Below, piece by piece: positions 22,301 through 30,189 of a stretch of 64,000 bases of DNA. The stretch spans positions 42,613,570 through 42,677,569 of the forward strand of contig NC_133401.1 of the NCBI RefSeq assembly GCF_047511655.1, written 5' to 3'. The notes beneath the pieces were generated by a model, which was given only the letters and a program-made list of their open reading frames with translations, made no database searches and had not been told where the DNA came from. Both the position numbers and the translations under genes were made by a program. Each line of letters opens with the position of its first letter. Position 1 is the first letter of the stretch. Origin of the DNA: Castor canadensis (taxonomy: Eukaryota; Chordata; Mammalia; Rodentia; Castoridae).

Positions 22301-25300
22301 TTGTGTGTGTGTGCGTGTGTATGTGGTGCTGGTGTTTCAATCCAAGGCCTTGAATTTGCTAAGCAGGTGCTCTACCACTTGAACCACATCCTCAGCCCTT
22401 TTTGTTTTTATTATTTTTTTGGATAGGGTCTTGTGTTTTTTGCCCAAGGCCCAGCCTAGACTGCAATCCTTCTATTCATTCCTCCCTAGTAGCTGGAATG
22501 ACAGGTGTGCACCATCACACCCAGCTTATTGATTGAAATTGGGTCTTGCTAACTTTTTGCCCAGGCTGGCTTCAAACCTCAGTCCTACTGAATCCTGCCT
22601 CCTTGGCAGCTGGGATTACAGGTATGAACCACCACATGCAGCTCAGTTGAGGAAATCTTTTAAAGGTACATCACATCATGATGTCCTTTGGTTCAAACCC
22701 CTTGTCCATAGGCTAGGGACAGACTCCGCAGGGTGTCCTGGAAGGAGGTAGGGAGTGAGTGTTTGAGGTGCTGGCCAGTGGGGCTGGTGTTAGGTACTGA
22801 CAAGAGTAAGGCGAGTAGACAGAAAAGTAGACTGGAGGTCCCTGGGCTCAGTGTCACGTAGTGGGCGCCTAGAGTAAGGGACTGGTCAGACGGGAAGTGT
22901 AGCCGGTTTCTTCCAGGCGTTGGTCATCAAGGGAGCAAGAGCATGGAGTAGTTGAAGGGTCACTAGAGATAAAGAAGACCGGGAATAGAGAGGCCAGCAG
23001 ATGGTGTGTCGTCCATAAAGACACTGAAGTTCCCCAGGCTGACAGCAGGATGGCGGGGAAGGAGGCAGTGATCTCAAGACATGACGGGAAGGGGCAGCTG
23101 GAATCTTGGTCCTGCCCAGAAGCAGGGACCTTGCCCACTGAGGCAGGGGCTCCAAGGTCAAGGCAGAGGGAAGCCTCCGAATCTCTGGTCACTTCTCTGT
23201 TTCTGTATTAGGAACCTCCCTGGAGAGGGCGACTGGCAAGAGGATTAGAGGGTGAAACCAGGAGAGAGGGTATCAGGGAATGTGGGTGCAGACATCTGTG
23301 GGGGGGCAAGTGATGAGGAGTGATAGGCTGGGGGCTGGGGGAAGGAAGCTCAGGACCGTGCAGGGAAGAAGGAAGCAGAAAGGACTGGTGTTGGGAGAGG
23401 CTGCGTCTTGGAAGGAAGGTGTGGTGACTCCACTTGGCACTTCATGAGTCTGGGGACACTGCTGCCTGCCGAGTGTACCAGTCATGGCTGTGTTGTGGCA
23501 GCCTGGTCAGAAATCACAGGCTAGAAGGTGCCTGGGGCTGATGGCTTGGGAAGTAGCCCATCTTTCCAGCCCAGGGAAGCTCCCCTGCTGGCAAAGGGCT
23601 GTATTCCAAAACAGGCCGGGCTTCTTGGTGACTTCAGCTCTTGCTCAGCCTTTAGTCTTTGTAGACATGCAGAGATCTGCTGGCATGGAGACACAAATGT
23701 GCACCCCAGGTTTGGCTTCAGGGATTTTCTGCCATTAAGCAGAGCCTGGTATCCCAAAGTGGTTCCCCTGGATTCACCAGCTACCCTGACTATGGCTTCC
23801 CAGTAGCCATAGAATGTCATGGATCCCTGGATCCCCAGGGGTCCAGAAGTAACCCTAGTGACCCTTTGTGCACTGGCCTGGCCTGCTGGCCAGGGGGCAC
23901 TAGAGCTGTTGAAGGTGAGAACTTGCACCTCTGTGCTAATTTATATTAATTGAAGCCTGAAGGAGCCCCTGACAGAGTAGAACTCTCAGTGTCTAGAATT
24001 GGCCCTCTGGTGCATTCTTGGCTCCTGACCCCTGAATGTCATGAAAAGGACACTCTGCCTTCCACCTAATGGCAGTAAACCGCCTCCATGAGAAAACAGT
24101 TCCTTCCTTGGTTTTGCACACAGAGTTCTGTCAGCAGGCACCCGAGGGTCCCACTGCTCCTGCTCACTGGCTTGTCAGCCTGACAGCAACCTTCAGATGC
24201 TGGGCTCCTTCCTGCTTCTTCCTTCCGGGCTCCATTATTTCCCATACCTACAAGGGACTGTGCAGGAGGGCAGCACACTGGGCCTGGCTACTTGTCCTGC
24301 TTCGAGGTCTTTTCCACGCCCAGAGTGTCCCAGAGCCAAGAAGACAGCTGTGGTTGACCCAGAGCCCAGGAGAGCTGAGCCAGGTGTTGGAAAGTGTATC
24401 TGCAAAAAAAAGTGGGAATTCAAAAGCAGACAACTACTCAGGGCCAGGCCATAGCACTCAGAAGCCTAGGACTTCCACAGAGGAGTTCCTGGCCTCTAGG
24501 GAAACTGGCTTTCTAGATCTTTCTAAATTGTACATGATGGAACCTGGCTGAATTGTACTTGAAGAATGTCACTACAAACAGCTATCAAGGGTCCTGCCTG
24601 GAGAGCATGACTTCTCTTCCTTCCACTGCTGTTCTAAGGATGTGTGGTTGTGGCCTCAGGTGATACCAGTCCATGGGGTGACCCGGAGATAGGGGACCAG
24701 GCCTGGCTCTCCCCAACCCTCTACATGTACCTCAGATTCTATCATTATCATGTCCCCTTCCTGCCTGCACAGACCTTATCTGCAGACAACATACCATTAC
24801 AGTGTTTCTCATGAGAACTTATTACTTTAGTCTTACTAGTTCTTCCGTAGCTATGGCCAAAATACCTGAGAGAACAACTTAAGGGAAAGAATTGTTTATT
24901 TTGACTCATGGTTTCTGTCCATAGTCCTAGCCTCTGTTGATTCTGGGCCAGTGGTGGGGCAGAACATCATGGTGGCAGGAGTGTGGCAGACAGGAAGTAG
25001 AGAGAGGGGATACAGGAAGGGGGCGGGGCAAGATATAGCCACTGAGGACATGCCCCACTGTGACCTACTTCCTCCAATTAGGTCCCAGCTCCTACGTTTC
25101 ACTACCTCACAATAATTCTGCCATACTTTGAATCCATCAATGGATCAATACATTGATTAGGTCAGAACCCTCAGGATCCAATCATTTTTCAAAAGCCCAT
25201 CAACTGGTAACCAAACCCTTAATACATGAGCCTGAGAGGGACATTTCATATTCAAACCATACACCTTGGCAAAGAAGTGCTGTCTCTGCCTAGCAGGGAG

Positions 25301-28300
25301 AGAGGCAATTGGAATTAACCTGAAAATAGTGAGGAGGGTAGACATGGGCTTGTGTTCACCCCTGCAGGAAGCTACCAAACCAGCCTGACTGCAGGGCAGC
25401 CTAAAGCTCTTGGGTTGCCTTTCTGCCTCCCATAGTACCGCCAGATTATGTAGACTTCCCTGTCCTGTGTCCGGCTCTAGGTAGATGCTTTCCTAGTGCT
25501 AAGCCAGTGAAGGGTCTCTGTGCTCAGGACGTCTAGTGGTTGTAGGTGGTGGCAAGGAGAATTGTTCACAGCTCCTACCACTGTGTTGCTGTGCAGCCTG
25601 GTCATGATGGCTTGCTCCTCTGAGCCTCTGACTCCTCACCTGCAAAAATGATAAGACCTACCCACCATGAAGTTATGTCTGTGAAAACATTCTAGATAGG
25701 TGACCACATATGGTGTACCTGGCTGGGCATGGTGGCTCAAGCCTCTAATCTGCTACTTGGGAGGTGGAGATTGGGAGATTTGCCAGGCCAGCCTAGAGAA
25801 AAAGTTTGTGAGACCCCATCTCAACCAATGGCTGGACATGGTGGCAGCATCTGTCATTCCAGCTACACAGGGAAGTACAAATAGGAGGACTGTTGTCCAG
25901 GCTGGCCTGGGCATAAAGTGAGACCCTATCTCCAAAATAACCAATGCAAAATGGTCTGGCAGAATTTCTCAAGTGGTGGAGTGCCTGACTAGCAAGTGTG
26001 AAGTCCTGAGTTCAATCCCCAGAACTCCAAAAAAAAAAAGAGAGTGAGACTCTGGGCCTGGAGAATGAACAGTGAGAAACCATACACTGTGTTCCCAGGA
26101 TTGGCAATGTAGGAGGAGATAAGATTATTGCCCATTTCACAGGGGGAAAGCCGAGGTCACAAGATGGGAACCATATTCCTCTCAGCTGTCTCCATTCTGA
26201 CACTCAGGGTTGTTCCCCTACTTCTCTTGGGCTTGGGGCAAAGACTATTCAGGGCTGGCCCTTAGCAGAGAAGCAGGAACAAGCCATCCTGGGATGGCCA
26301 CAGTCATACTGGTTAAGTGGTATTGATGGGGAGGCTACCCTAGAGCTGAGATGGTGTGCACGATCTGCTTGTAGGTGGCCGTGAGATGACTGATGCAGCC
26401 TTCAGTCTGGGTACAGTTCTGAATCACTTCATTCATTCCTTCAGCCAACACTTATCTAGCATCTTCCATGTGCCAGGCATGGCATCTGGTGGTGAGGACA
26501 GCTGTGAACTGGGCAGAGTTTCACTCCGTTCTCTGAACTGGCTCAGTCAGGTGCCCTTGCCTAGCTGCGGTGTCCCTGCCTTACAGACACTCATCACTGC
26601 TGTGGGGCAGACAGTCTACACCGTGGCCTCTGTGCTGATCCTGCTCTTCCTCCTCATGTTCATCTTCTCTATCTTGGGCTTCTGCCTGTTTGGAATTTCA
26701 GAGAAGGGTGACTTGGAAAACTGGGGAAACCTCGCTATGGCTTTCTTCACCCTCTTCAGCTTGGCCACGGTACTGTGTTTGGGAACAATGGTGAGGGCAG
26801 GGGCCTCAGGAAAGACCTGCCCAGGTGAGTATGTGGACATTCTGGACTGCAGGTGGGGCCTTCCCATGTTTAGGTGCTTAATTGGGTTTGGGTAAGCCAG
26901 AGGCTGGCATCCCAGGACTAGTCAGAGGCCAGTGCCCTGGATAGGGACCCACCTCTGTCTCTAATCTTAGGACTTTTTAGATCGTTCCCATATGTCGCAC
27001 AGAGTCATAAAACTTGTCAGAGTTCTCCAATGATACTTAATTTGGATTAAGTTTAAGTTATAAATAAAACCCACATCACATAGCCTTTTTGAAAATAGGC
27101 TGCCACAAATCCACCCAGAATAAGCACGAGGGGCCCAAGTCTAGAAGTGTAGACTCTGTGAAGTCTGTAAAGAGTGATTTTTTCCCCCCAGAGGTGGACC
27201 TAGCAAGAGGCAGTGTTTTTTGGGAGGAAATGGGAGGCCTAGAGAGAACAGACCCCGGGGGGTATGCTGGCCTCCACCCAGCAGTGCCTGCACCTGTAGG
27301 CCACCCTGTAGAGACTACAGTGGACTGGGATGTGGAGAGTGAGGCAGTCCTTCCTGAGTGGGGCCGGGGCACCCCACAATAGTTGAGGTGGAAGCCTACT
27401 TCCTCTGGACCTTGGCAGTCAGAACACCACGCTTTGCCTGGCCAGGTGGATGGCTGGACGAACCTGCAGAAACAGTTGGACAGCCATTACTTTATTGCGA
27501 GCCGGGCTTTCACCATCACCTTCATCATGCTCGCCTCCTTCATCTTCCTCAACATGTTTGTGGGGGTGATGATCATGCATACTGAGGTGAGGCTGCGCTT
27601 GCAGGGTCATGTGTGGGGTTGGGTCAGGTCAGATATGACAGGTGCAGGTATGGGCGAGGCCTCCTGTGTCTCCCTCCTGAAGTGCAGTGGAGGTGGTTGA
27701 TGGGCTCCTCCCATACTCACCACCTCTCCTCCCTGAGGTCTTGCCTTTGCTTTGCCCCATGGTGGTGGCCAGCAGGGAGTGGAGCTTGGGAAGCCACTGC
27801 AGCTACAGTTGGCATCTCAAGTTGGGCACTGGCCCTGTGTGGGAGGACCTTTCTGCTGAGGCCTGGCAGCAGGGCAAGCTAGGTAAGGAGAGAGACTGGA
27901 AGGGAGAGCATACATTGAGACCTGCCCAACTTCCATCCTCTGACTCGCTAGGCTTCTATCAAAAAGTTTAAACGACAGCTGCTGTTGGAGAGACAGGTGA
28001 CACTTATGGAGGAGAAGCAGGTGATTCTAAAGCGACAGCAAGAGAAGGTCAGCCAGCTGATGGAGACACAGGTACATGGCACCCACAGTCAAGGTGACAG
28101 GTAGAGGGACGGTTAGGGATGAAAGAATGTCCAGGAAGAGGGGCCTTGGGGTCCTGTGTAGAGGGAAGGTGTCCTCAGGCATGTGTAGTCTTAGGTCAAG
28201 CAGATACTTTCCCCTTGTATCTTCTCTTTTCTTTCTCTATTTTTGTGTTTCTCTGGATTGCATGGGGTGTTGAGTGTGTGCTTATAGTGACCCCTCCTTT

Positions 28301-30097
28301 GTAGGTGGAACCCCTTTTTTGGGGCCTTTTGGGGTGGGAGGTCTATGTGGAGCTCCAGGCAGCACGTCCCAGGTCACTGGCTGGATGAAGATGAAGAGGC
28401 TTTGTCAGAGTGTTACTCAACCTCTTTCCCACACTTCTAAAACCAGAGCAAGAATGAGCACAGCAGCCTGGAGGTTTTGGGCCAAGCGTGATATAGTTTC
28501 ATGAGCTGGGTGCTGCTTGTCTTTTGTGCGTAAGAGCTCTTGGTCCAGCTTTGGCTGCCCTGCCAGGTCCCTTCGTCTGCTGGCACATTTCTCCTTAATC
28601 TCTCCTCTGAGGTGGAGGCACTTGTTTGTCTAGACTGTGCCCAAGGTTTGTCCAAGGCTGGAAGAGGCCATGTTCAGCTACGTTCGGGCTCTCACTGGCT
28701 CCTTGATATACCCCTGACCTCATGTTAGAGATGGTGGCTATTAACTTACCTCATCCATGAGGGTCCAGGCTCAGAAGGGTCAGGATAAACTTGTGACAAG
28801 GCTCAAGGCTTCTCCTGGGGCCAGAGACAGGCCTCTGCCTGGGGCCATTTGTGGAGGGTCTCCAGATTTCTGTGTACCTTGGCTGTCACATTTTTGTCAC
28901 TGTTCTTGAATTTGCTTCCCCTTCTAGAAAGATTCTAGCAGGAGTTTCAGCGAGTTGGTGGAGAATTTCAAGAAGACCCTGAGGCACACTGACCCTATGG
29001 TCTTGGATGAATTTGGCACTAGTCTCGCCTTCGTTGACGTCTATTTGTCCACTCTGGACAATCAGGACACTACTATTCACAAGTCAGTCCCAACCCAGCC
29101 TTTCCTGGTCCCCAGGGCTTTGGCAAGGTTGGGGTGTGTGGAGGGCCCTGGAGGGCTTGGTGATGGAGGTGGAGAGTGGGTGGGTGGACCAGGGTCCTTG
29201 CTGAGAATGCAGGTTTCCATATACACACAGGGGCGGGACTGCTGGGTGGATGGGTCTGTGGCTGAGGGAATCTGCAACCCTTGCCACTCCCCACCCGTCC
29301 TTGACTTGTGTTCATATATCAGCTCCTTCAACTCTGCAGAAAACTCCTTTCCAGCCTTCTTTCAGGGGACAGAAAAGTGCACTGGATGGCAAATCAGGCG
29401 TTGGGACTTCTCACCTGGTTTGCCACTATCTTCCTGTGTAACTTTGGACAAGTCCCTCAGGCTGACTAAATGACAACAATGTGTGTGAAGCTCTGAGCTT
29501 GTCCTGGCCTGGGGCTTATGCTCTGTGTGAGCTGGCTGAGGTTATGATAGGCCATTATTGAGCAGGAAGGATGAGAAGCTCAGCAGAAGGTCTATGGGCA
29601 CTAGGGAGCCACAGTGGGATCTTGAGCAAGAACAGACATAGCCTGGATTTTCAGTGAAAGTCTCATGGAGGGCTTCAGAGCCTGTAGAAACTAAAAAGGA
29701 GGGAGCCAGGGAATGCCCACTTTTAGCCCAAATAGGAACCACACTGTTCCTATTTCAGAGTCCAGTAGTTTATCTCCAACCTGACACATGAAGTGAAATA
29801 ACTTATACTAGGGGCCCCCAGCAAAGTGGCAAACTTTGGAGTCCAACCCACCTGATCTGGCTCTGAGGTTCTTGCTCTTTTCTGACCCTACACCTGCCAG
29901 TTGTGGTGAATGTGCAGGTGTGTGTGGCAGGTGGGGCCAGGGTGGCATGGCGCCCACCTCATCCTCAGATCCCCTCTTCTCTCGCTCTACCTTCCAGGCT
30001 TCAAGAGCTGTACTATGAGATTGTGAATGTGCTAGCCCTGATGCTTGAAGACTTGCCCCAGCAGAAGACGTCCCAGACCTCAGAATTGGGCGATTAG
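7214..30097 (+). CDS. CATSPER3: CATSPER3, cation channel sperm-associated protein 3 (7 coding exons; first exon not in view)
   Basis: CatSper3 is one of four pore-forming subunits (CatSper1-4) of the pH-sensitive calcium channel of the sperm flagellum, needed for hyperactivated motility. Joining exons 7214-7367, 20054-20293, 26587-26769, 27446-27586, 27952-28071, 28928-29082 and 29998-30097 gives one open frame of about 363 residues. It shows S1 ([20 protein letters not shown]), S2 and S3, an S4 with spaced basic residues ([15 protein letters not shown]), S5, a pore helix leading to the calcium-filter motif TVDGW, S6 (ending GVMIMHTE) and a C-terminal coiled coil. Human CATSPER3 has 398 residues, so about 35 N-terminal residues are missing, the size of the one unseen exon. 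All introns are GT-AG and no frame is broken. Expression is expected to be testis-specific. Identification rests on close similarity to the remembered human protein. Confidence 0.96.
7527..7832. repeat. Polypurine GA-rich microsatellite
   Basis: About 300 bp made almost only of A and G on the + strand, built from irregular repeats of ggagaggagaggg type. It lies 160 bp downstream of exon 2. The long open frame on the opposite strand is a low-complexity artefact of this tract. Confidence 0.9.
8183..8278 (-). mobile_element. ID-like SINE
   Basis: Reverse ID-like unit with aacccagggcctcctgcata and tctatcagcgagctgagcta. Confidence 0.6.
8303..8426 (-). mobile_element. B1-like SINE
   Basis: Poly-T head followed by a reverse B1-like body (ctcactatatagcccaggtt, then gctgggattacaggtgtgca). 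Confidence 0.75.
8852..8977 (-). mobile_element. B1-like SINE
   Basis: Reverse B1-like body: gagatggggtcttgccatgt, then gctgtaattacaggtgtgtg. Confidence 0.75.
9294..9391 (-). mobile_element. ID-like SINE with (GT)n at its tail
   Basis: A (GT)n run at 9294-9318 abuts a reverse ID-like unit (attgaacccaggttcttgca, then gtgctaccacttgagctatg). The microsatellite occupies the place of the SINE's A-rich tail. Confidence 0.7.
9650..9868 (-). mobile_element. B1-ID dimeric SINE
   Basis: Reverse ID-like unit (ctaccacttgagccactcca), a linker with gggttttttgagatagggt, then a B1-like unit ending near ggattacaggcgtgggcacc. Confidence 0.8.
10480..11180 (+). mobile_element. Old LINE-1 3'-end fragment
   Basis: Phrases such as gctagaggctgggaaggata (about 10728) and aatatgtacaattattatgt (about 11124), ending in an A-rich tail, resemble the 3' UTR of old L1 elements in + orientation. 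A short ID-like SINE interrupts it at 10926-11000. Confidence 0.5.
10926..11000 (+). mobile_element. Degenerate ID-like SINE
   Basis: gcgagggtgtagcttgtctg followed by agccctgaggttcaacccac marks a decayed tRNA-derived unit. Confidence 0.5.
11190..11398 (+). mobile_element. B1-ID dimeric SINE
   Basis: B1-like unit (ccaggtgcagtggctcttgc) followed by an ID-like unit (gagctgggggtgtgactgta, then gttcaaactcctgtaccatc). Confidence 0.85.
11468..11545 (-). mobile_element. ID-like SINE
   Basis: Reverse tRNA-derived unit: cacagaacccaggccctgtg, then ggcaagcactccaccactaa. Confidence 0.6.
11621..11716 (+). mobile_element. ID-like SINE
   Basis: gggctggaggcatggctcaa with B-box half tcaaaccccagtactgccaa and an (AAC)-rich tail. 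It lies just before the L1 ORF1 remnant. Confidence 0.8.
11732..12094 (+). pseudogene. LINE-1 ORF1 remnant
   Basis: A 120-codon open frame with a heptad-rich stretch ([18 protein letters not shown]) followed by a segment like the start of the L1 ORF1 RNA-binding domain ([13 protein letters not shown], then [16 protein letters not shown]). L1 ORF1p is a trimeric coiled-coil RNA-binding protein of about 340 residues, so only the middle third is open here. Homologous DNA continues out of frame to about 12350. Confidence 0.75.
12357..12596 (+). mobile_element. B1-ID dimeric SINE
   Basis: B1-like unit (caggcaccggtggctcacac) fused to an ID-like unit (ggctggtagagtggctcaaa, then gttcaaacaccagtaccacc). 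Confidence 0.85.
12760..12972 (-). mobile_element. B1-ID dimeric SINE
   Basis: Reverse orientation. A shortened ID-like part (tttgagccactccaccagca) precedes a B1-like part ending gctaggattacagatgtgag. Confidence 0.75.
12984..13077 (-). mobile_element. ID-like SINE
   Basis: Reverse ID-like unit with a poly-T head: gatttgaactcagaaccttg, then ccatttgagctaaaccttca. Confidence 0.7.
13621..14041 (-). mobile_element. L1 3'-end insertion with perfect 17-bp target-site duplication
   Basis: The insert 13638-14024 is flanked by identical copies of tcaagagactcatttta (13621-13637 and 14025-14041). Its left edge is T-rich (poly(A) of a - strand element). It carries a C-rich tract at 13714-13776, the complement of the G-rich tract of L1 3' UTRs. 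Removing it rejoins an old L1 ORF2 sequence across the duplication. It is a 5'-truncated, younger L1 product nested in the older L1. Confidence 0.85.
15163..15258 (+). mobile_element. ID-like SINE
   Basis: gggatagggatgtagctaat, then ttgcatgcagaaggccttgg, with an A-rich tail; inserted in the L1 reverse-transcriptase region. Confidence 0.65.
15380..15470 (+). mobile_element. Degenerate ID-like SINE with (CA)n tail
   Basis: gctgggcatagagcacatag, then tttggtccctagcacactac, followed by a CA-rich run where the A-rich tail would be. Confidence 0.5.
15924..15985 (+). mobile_element. Internally deleted ID-like SINE
   Basis: ggggctgggggcatggctca, ggagcacctgccagcaattt, then a C-run and A-rich tail. 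The B-box half is lost. Confidence 0.6.
16951..17178 (+). mobile_element. B1-ID dimeric SINE
   Basis: B1-like unit (ccaagtgctagtggcctatg), then an ID-like unit (gaccagaggtgtggctcaaa, ttcaaattccagtcccacca) and an A-rich tail of about 20 bases. Confidence 0.85.
17179..17370 (+). mobile_element. B1-ID dimeric SINE
   Basis: Starts directly in the poly(A) of the preceding SINE (gctgggtgtggtacgtatgc) and carries an ID-like half (gattaggactgtggctcaag) with an internal deletion. It could be the right part of one longer B1-ID-B1-ID composite. Confidence 0.75.
18000..18222 (+). mobile_element. B1-ID dimeric SINE
   Basis: Degenerate B1-like unit (ggatacggtggttgcctata) fused to an ID-like unit (ggccctgagttcaatccccc). 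Confidence 0.75.
18230..18440 (+). mobile_element. LINE-1 ORF2 fragment
   Basis: A-rich stretch with gaaagtaccaagaaaacatc and gagccaaaagttagctctta, similar to the L1 ORF2 segment between endonuclease and reverse transcriptase. Separate from the main L1 above. Confidence 0.45.
18470..18545 (+). mobile_element. Short ID-like SINE
   Basis: gggcaggtacaggtaatggt, then ccccgagttcaaacccagtc, with a short CA-type tail. Confidence 0.5.
18808..19482. mobile_element. Tigger-like DNA transposon remnant
   Basis: One end reads cagtacaccctcgctatccg (18808) and the other end includes gttaaacccacgtgtaataa (about 19430) and gataagtgggcttaccgtat (19459). These resemble the inverted ends of Tigger (mariner-like) elements. 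The interior has no transposase frame and is split by a SINE at 19108-19318. Confidence 0.4.
19108..19318 (+). mobile_element. B1-ID dimeric SINE
   Basis: B1-like unit (tgtggctcacgcctataatc) and ID-like unit (gggctggtggaatgactcaa, then ggccctgagttcaaatccat). Confidence 0.85.
19638..19861 (+). mobile_element. Short L1 3'-end insertion upstream of CATSPER3 exon 3
   Basis: The insert 19651-19848 ends in an A-rich tail (aataataaaaaaat). It is flanked by atagggaagaca (19639-19650) and atagggacgaca (19849-19860), a 12-bp duplication with one mismatch. Its body is the reverse complement of part of the 13.7 kb element. It carries the G-rich tract on the + strand (19746-19807). It lies about 190 bp before the exon 3 acceptor. 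Confidence 0.75.
20054..20293 (+). CDS. CATSPER3: CATSPER3 exon 3 (S2, S3, S4)
   Basis: Acceptor cacccctcag ends at 20053 and donor gtgagt starts at 20294. It has 80 complete codons in phase 0. It encodes S2 ([18 protein letters not shown]), the S2-S3 link with YWKDGYN, S3 ([16 protein letters not shown]) and the voltage-sensing S4 ([15 protein letters not shown]), whose charges are Arg, Lys, Arg, Arg. Confidence 0.95.
20398..20520 (+). mobile_element. MIR-like remnant
   Basis: tcctactgtgtgacaggtat followed by gctctgctttataaatcgag resembles the MIR core. Confidence 0.4.
20678..20707. repeat. (CTT)n microsatellite
   Basis: About ten perfect CTT units followed by a T-run, next to a reverse SINE. 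Confidence 0.95.
20722..21130 (-). mobile_element. Multi-unit SINE: ID plus B1-like units
   Basis: Reverse orientation: an ID-like unit (cagtactggggttgaactca), then three B1-like pieces with partial deletions, the last ending gctaggattacaggtgtgag. Either one long composite or nested SINEs. Confidence 0.7.
22301..22645 (-). mobile_element. ID-B1-B1 trimeric SINE with (GT)n
   Basis: A GT run at 22301-22320 precedes a reverse ID-like unit (ggtgctctaccacttgaacc), then two B1-like units ending gctggaatgacaggtgtgca and gctgggattacaggtatgaa. Confidence 0.8.
23888..23902 (+). promoter_or_regulatory. Possible CTCF-like motif
   Basis: ggccagggggcacta matches the CTCF core well in its AGGGGGCACTA part and less well 5' of it. 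It is in CATSPER3 intron 3. A single motif match is weak evidence of binding. Confidence 0.25.
24829..25262 (-). mobile_element. MaLR-type solitary LTR (old endogenous retrovirus-like)
   Basis: Reading in reverse of the usual LTR, it begins near tcttactagttcttccgtag and has gccaaaatacctgagagaac, gtgacctacttcctccaatt and gatccaatcatttttcaaaa. It ends near ttcatattcaaaccata. These phrases fit an ERVL-MaLR LTR in - orientation. No internal retroviral genes are present. Confidence 0.5.
25717..26041 (+). mobile_element. B1-B1-ID trimeric SINE
   Basis: First B1-like unit (ggctgggcatggtggctcaa), second B1-like unit (ggctggacatggtggcagca), then an ID-like unit (ggtctggcagaatttctcaa) with an A-rich tail. 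The clearest + strand example of the trimer. Confidence 0.85.
26425..26500 (-). mobile_element. MIR/L2-like remnant
   Basis: cattcattccttcagccaac and ccatgtgccaggcatggcat are typical of old MIR/L2 sequence in reverse. It is about 90 bp upstream of CATSPER3 exon 4. Confidence 0.4.
26587..26769 (+). CDS. CATSPER3: CATSPER3 exon 4 (S5 and pore helix)
   Basis: Acceptor tgccttacag ends at 26586. It has 61 codons from [10 protein letters not shown] through S5 ([20 protein letters not shown]) and the pore helix ([17 protein letters not shown]). The donor is gtactg at 26770, weaker than the other donors of this gene. It is chosen because exon 5 supplies the Val-Asp-Gly-Trp that completes the filter in frame. 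Confidence 0.92.
26770..27445 (+). other. CATSPER3 intron 4
   Basis: 676 bp, gtactg to gcctggccag. No repeat or gene recognised. Confidence 0.85.
27446..27586 (+). CDS. CATSPER3: CATSPER3 exon 5 (selectivity filter and S6)
   Basis: Acceptor gcctggccag ends at 27445 and donor gtgagg starts at 27587. It has 47 codons beginning VDGWT, the filter whose Asp lines the calcium-selective pore (CatSper filter form TxDxW). S6 follows ([20 protein letters not shown]), ending MIMHTE. Confidence 0.95.
27587..27951 (+). other. CATSPER3 intron 5
   Basis: 365 bp, gtgagg to ctcgctag. No other feature seen. Confidence 0.85.
27952..28071 (+). CDS. CATSPER3: CATSPER3 exon 6 (start of C-terminal coiled coil)
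   Basis: Acceptor ctcgctag ends at 27951 and donor gtacat starts at 28072. It has 40 codons rich in Gln, Lys, Glu and Leu (for example [18 protein letters not shown]), a helical segment just after S6 that fits the coiled coil of CatSper subunits. The first residue is Ala where I recall Asp in human. Confidence 0.93.
28072..28927 (+). other. CATSPER3 intron 6
   Basis: 856 bp, gtacat to ccccttctag. No repeat recognised. Confidence 0.85.
28928..29082 (+). CDS. CATSPER3: CATSPER3 exon 7 (cytoplasmic C-terminus)
   Basis: Acceptor ccccttctag ends at 28927 and donor gtcagt starts at 29083. It has 51 codons plus two bases of a split Lys codon. The sequence includes [25 protein letters not shown] and [11 protein letters not shown], all closely like human CATSPER3. 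Confidence 0.94.
29083..29997 (+). other. CATSPER3 intron 7
   Basis: 915 bp, gtcagt to ctaccttccag. A weak MIR-like piece lies near 29400-29465 (ttcctgtgtaactttggaca). Nothing else seen. Confidence 0.8.
29998..30097 (+). CDS. CATSPER3: CATSPER3 exon 8 (C-terminal end and stop)
   Basis: Acceptor ctaccttccag ends at 29997. The first base completes the split Lys codon. It then encodes 32 residues from [14 protein letters not shown] to SELGD, and TAG at 30095-30097. Confidence 0.94.
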
Positions 30098-30157
30098 AAG
30101 TAGCTGGGTGTGTGTGGGGTGCCCAGGTGTTAAGGATCAAACAACTATGGCAGCGCC

Positions 30158-30163
30158 ATTAAA
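30158..30163 (+). terminator. CATSPER3: CATSPER3 poly(A) signal
   Basis: ATTAAA lies 61 bases after the stop codon, followed at about 30200 by a GT-rich stretch (gatgtggtgttt). Cleavage is expected around 30175-30185, giving a very short 3' UTR. Confidence 0.65.
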
Positions 30164-30189
30164 CACAGGCTTTCAGAGCTGGTCTCTCT

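Larger units (their letters stand above)
20294..26586 (+). other. CATSPER3 intron 3 (6.3 kb)
   Basis: GT-AG intron. It holds SINE blocks at 20722-21130, 22301-22645 and 25717-26041, a MaLR-like LTR at 24829-25262, MIR pieces and a CTT microsatellite. The stretches 21131-22300, 22646-24828 and 25263-25716 contain no gene or repeat I can name; a possible CTCF motif sits at 23888-23902. Confidence 0.85.
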
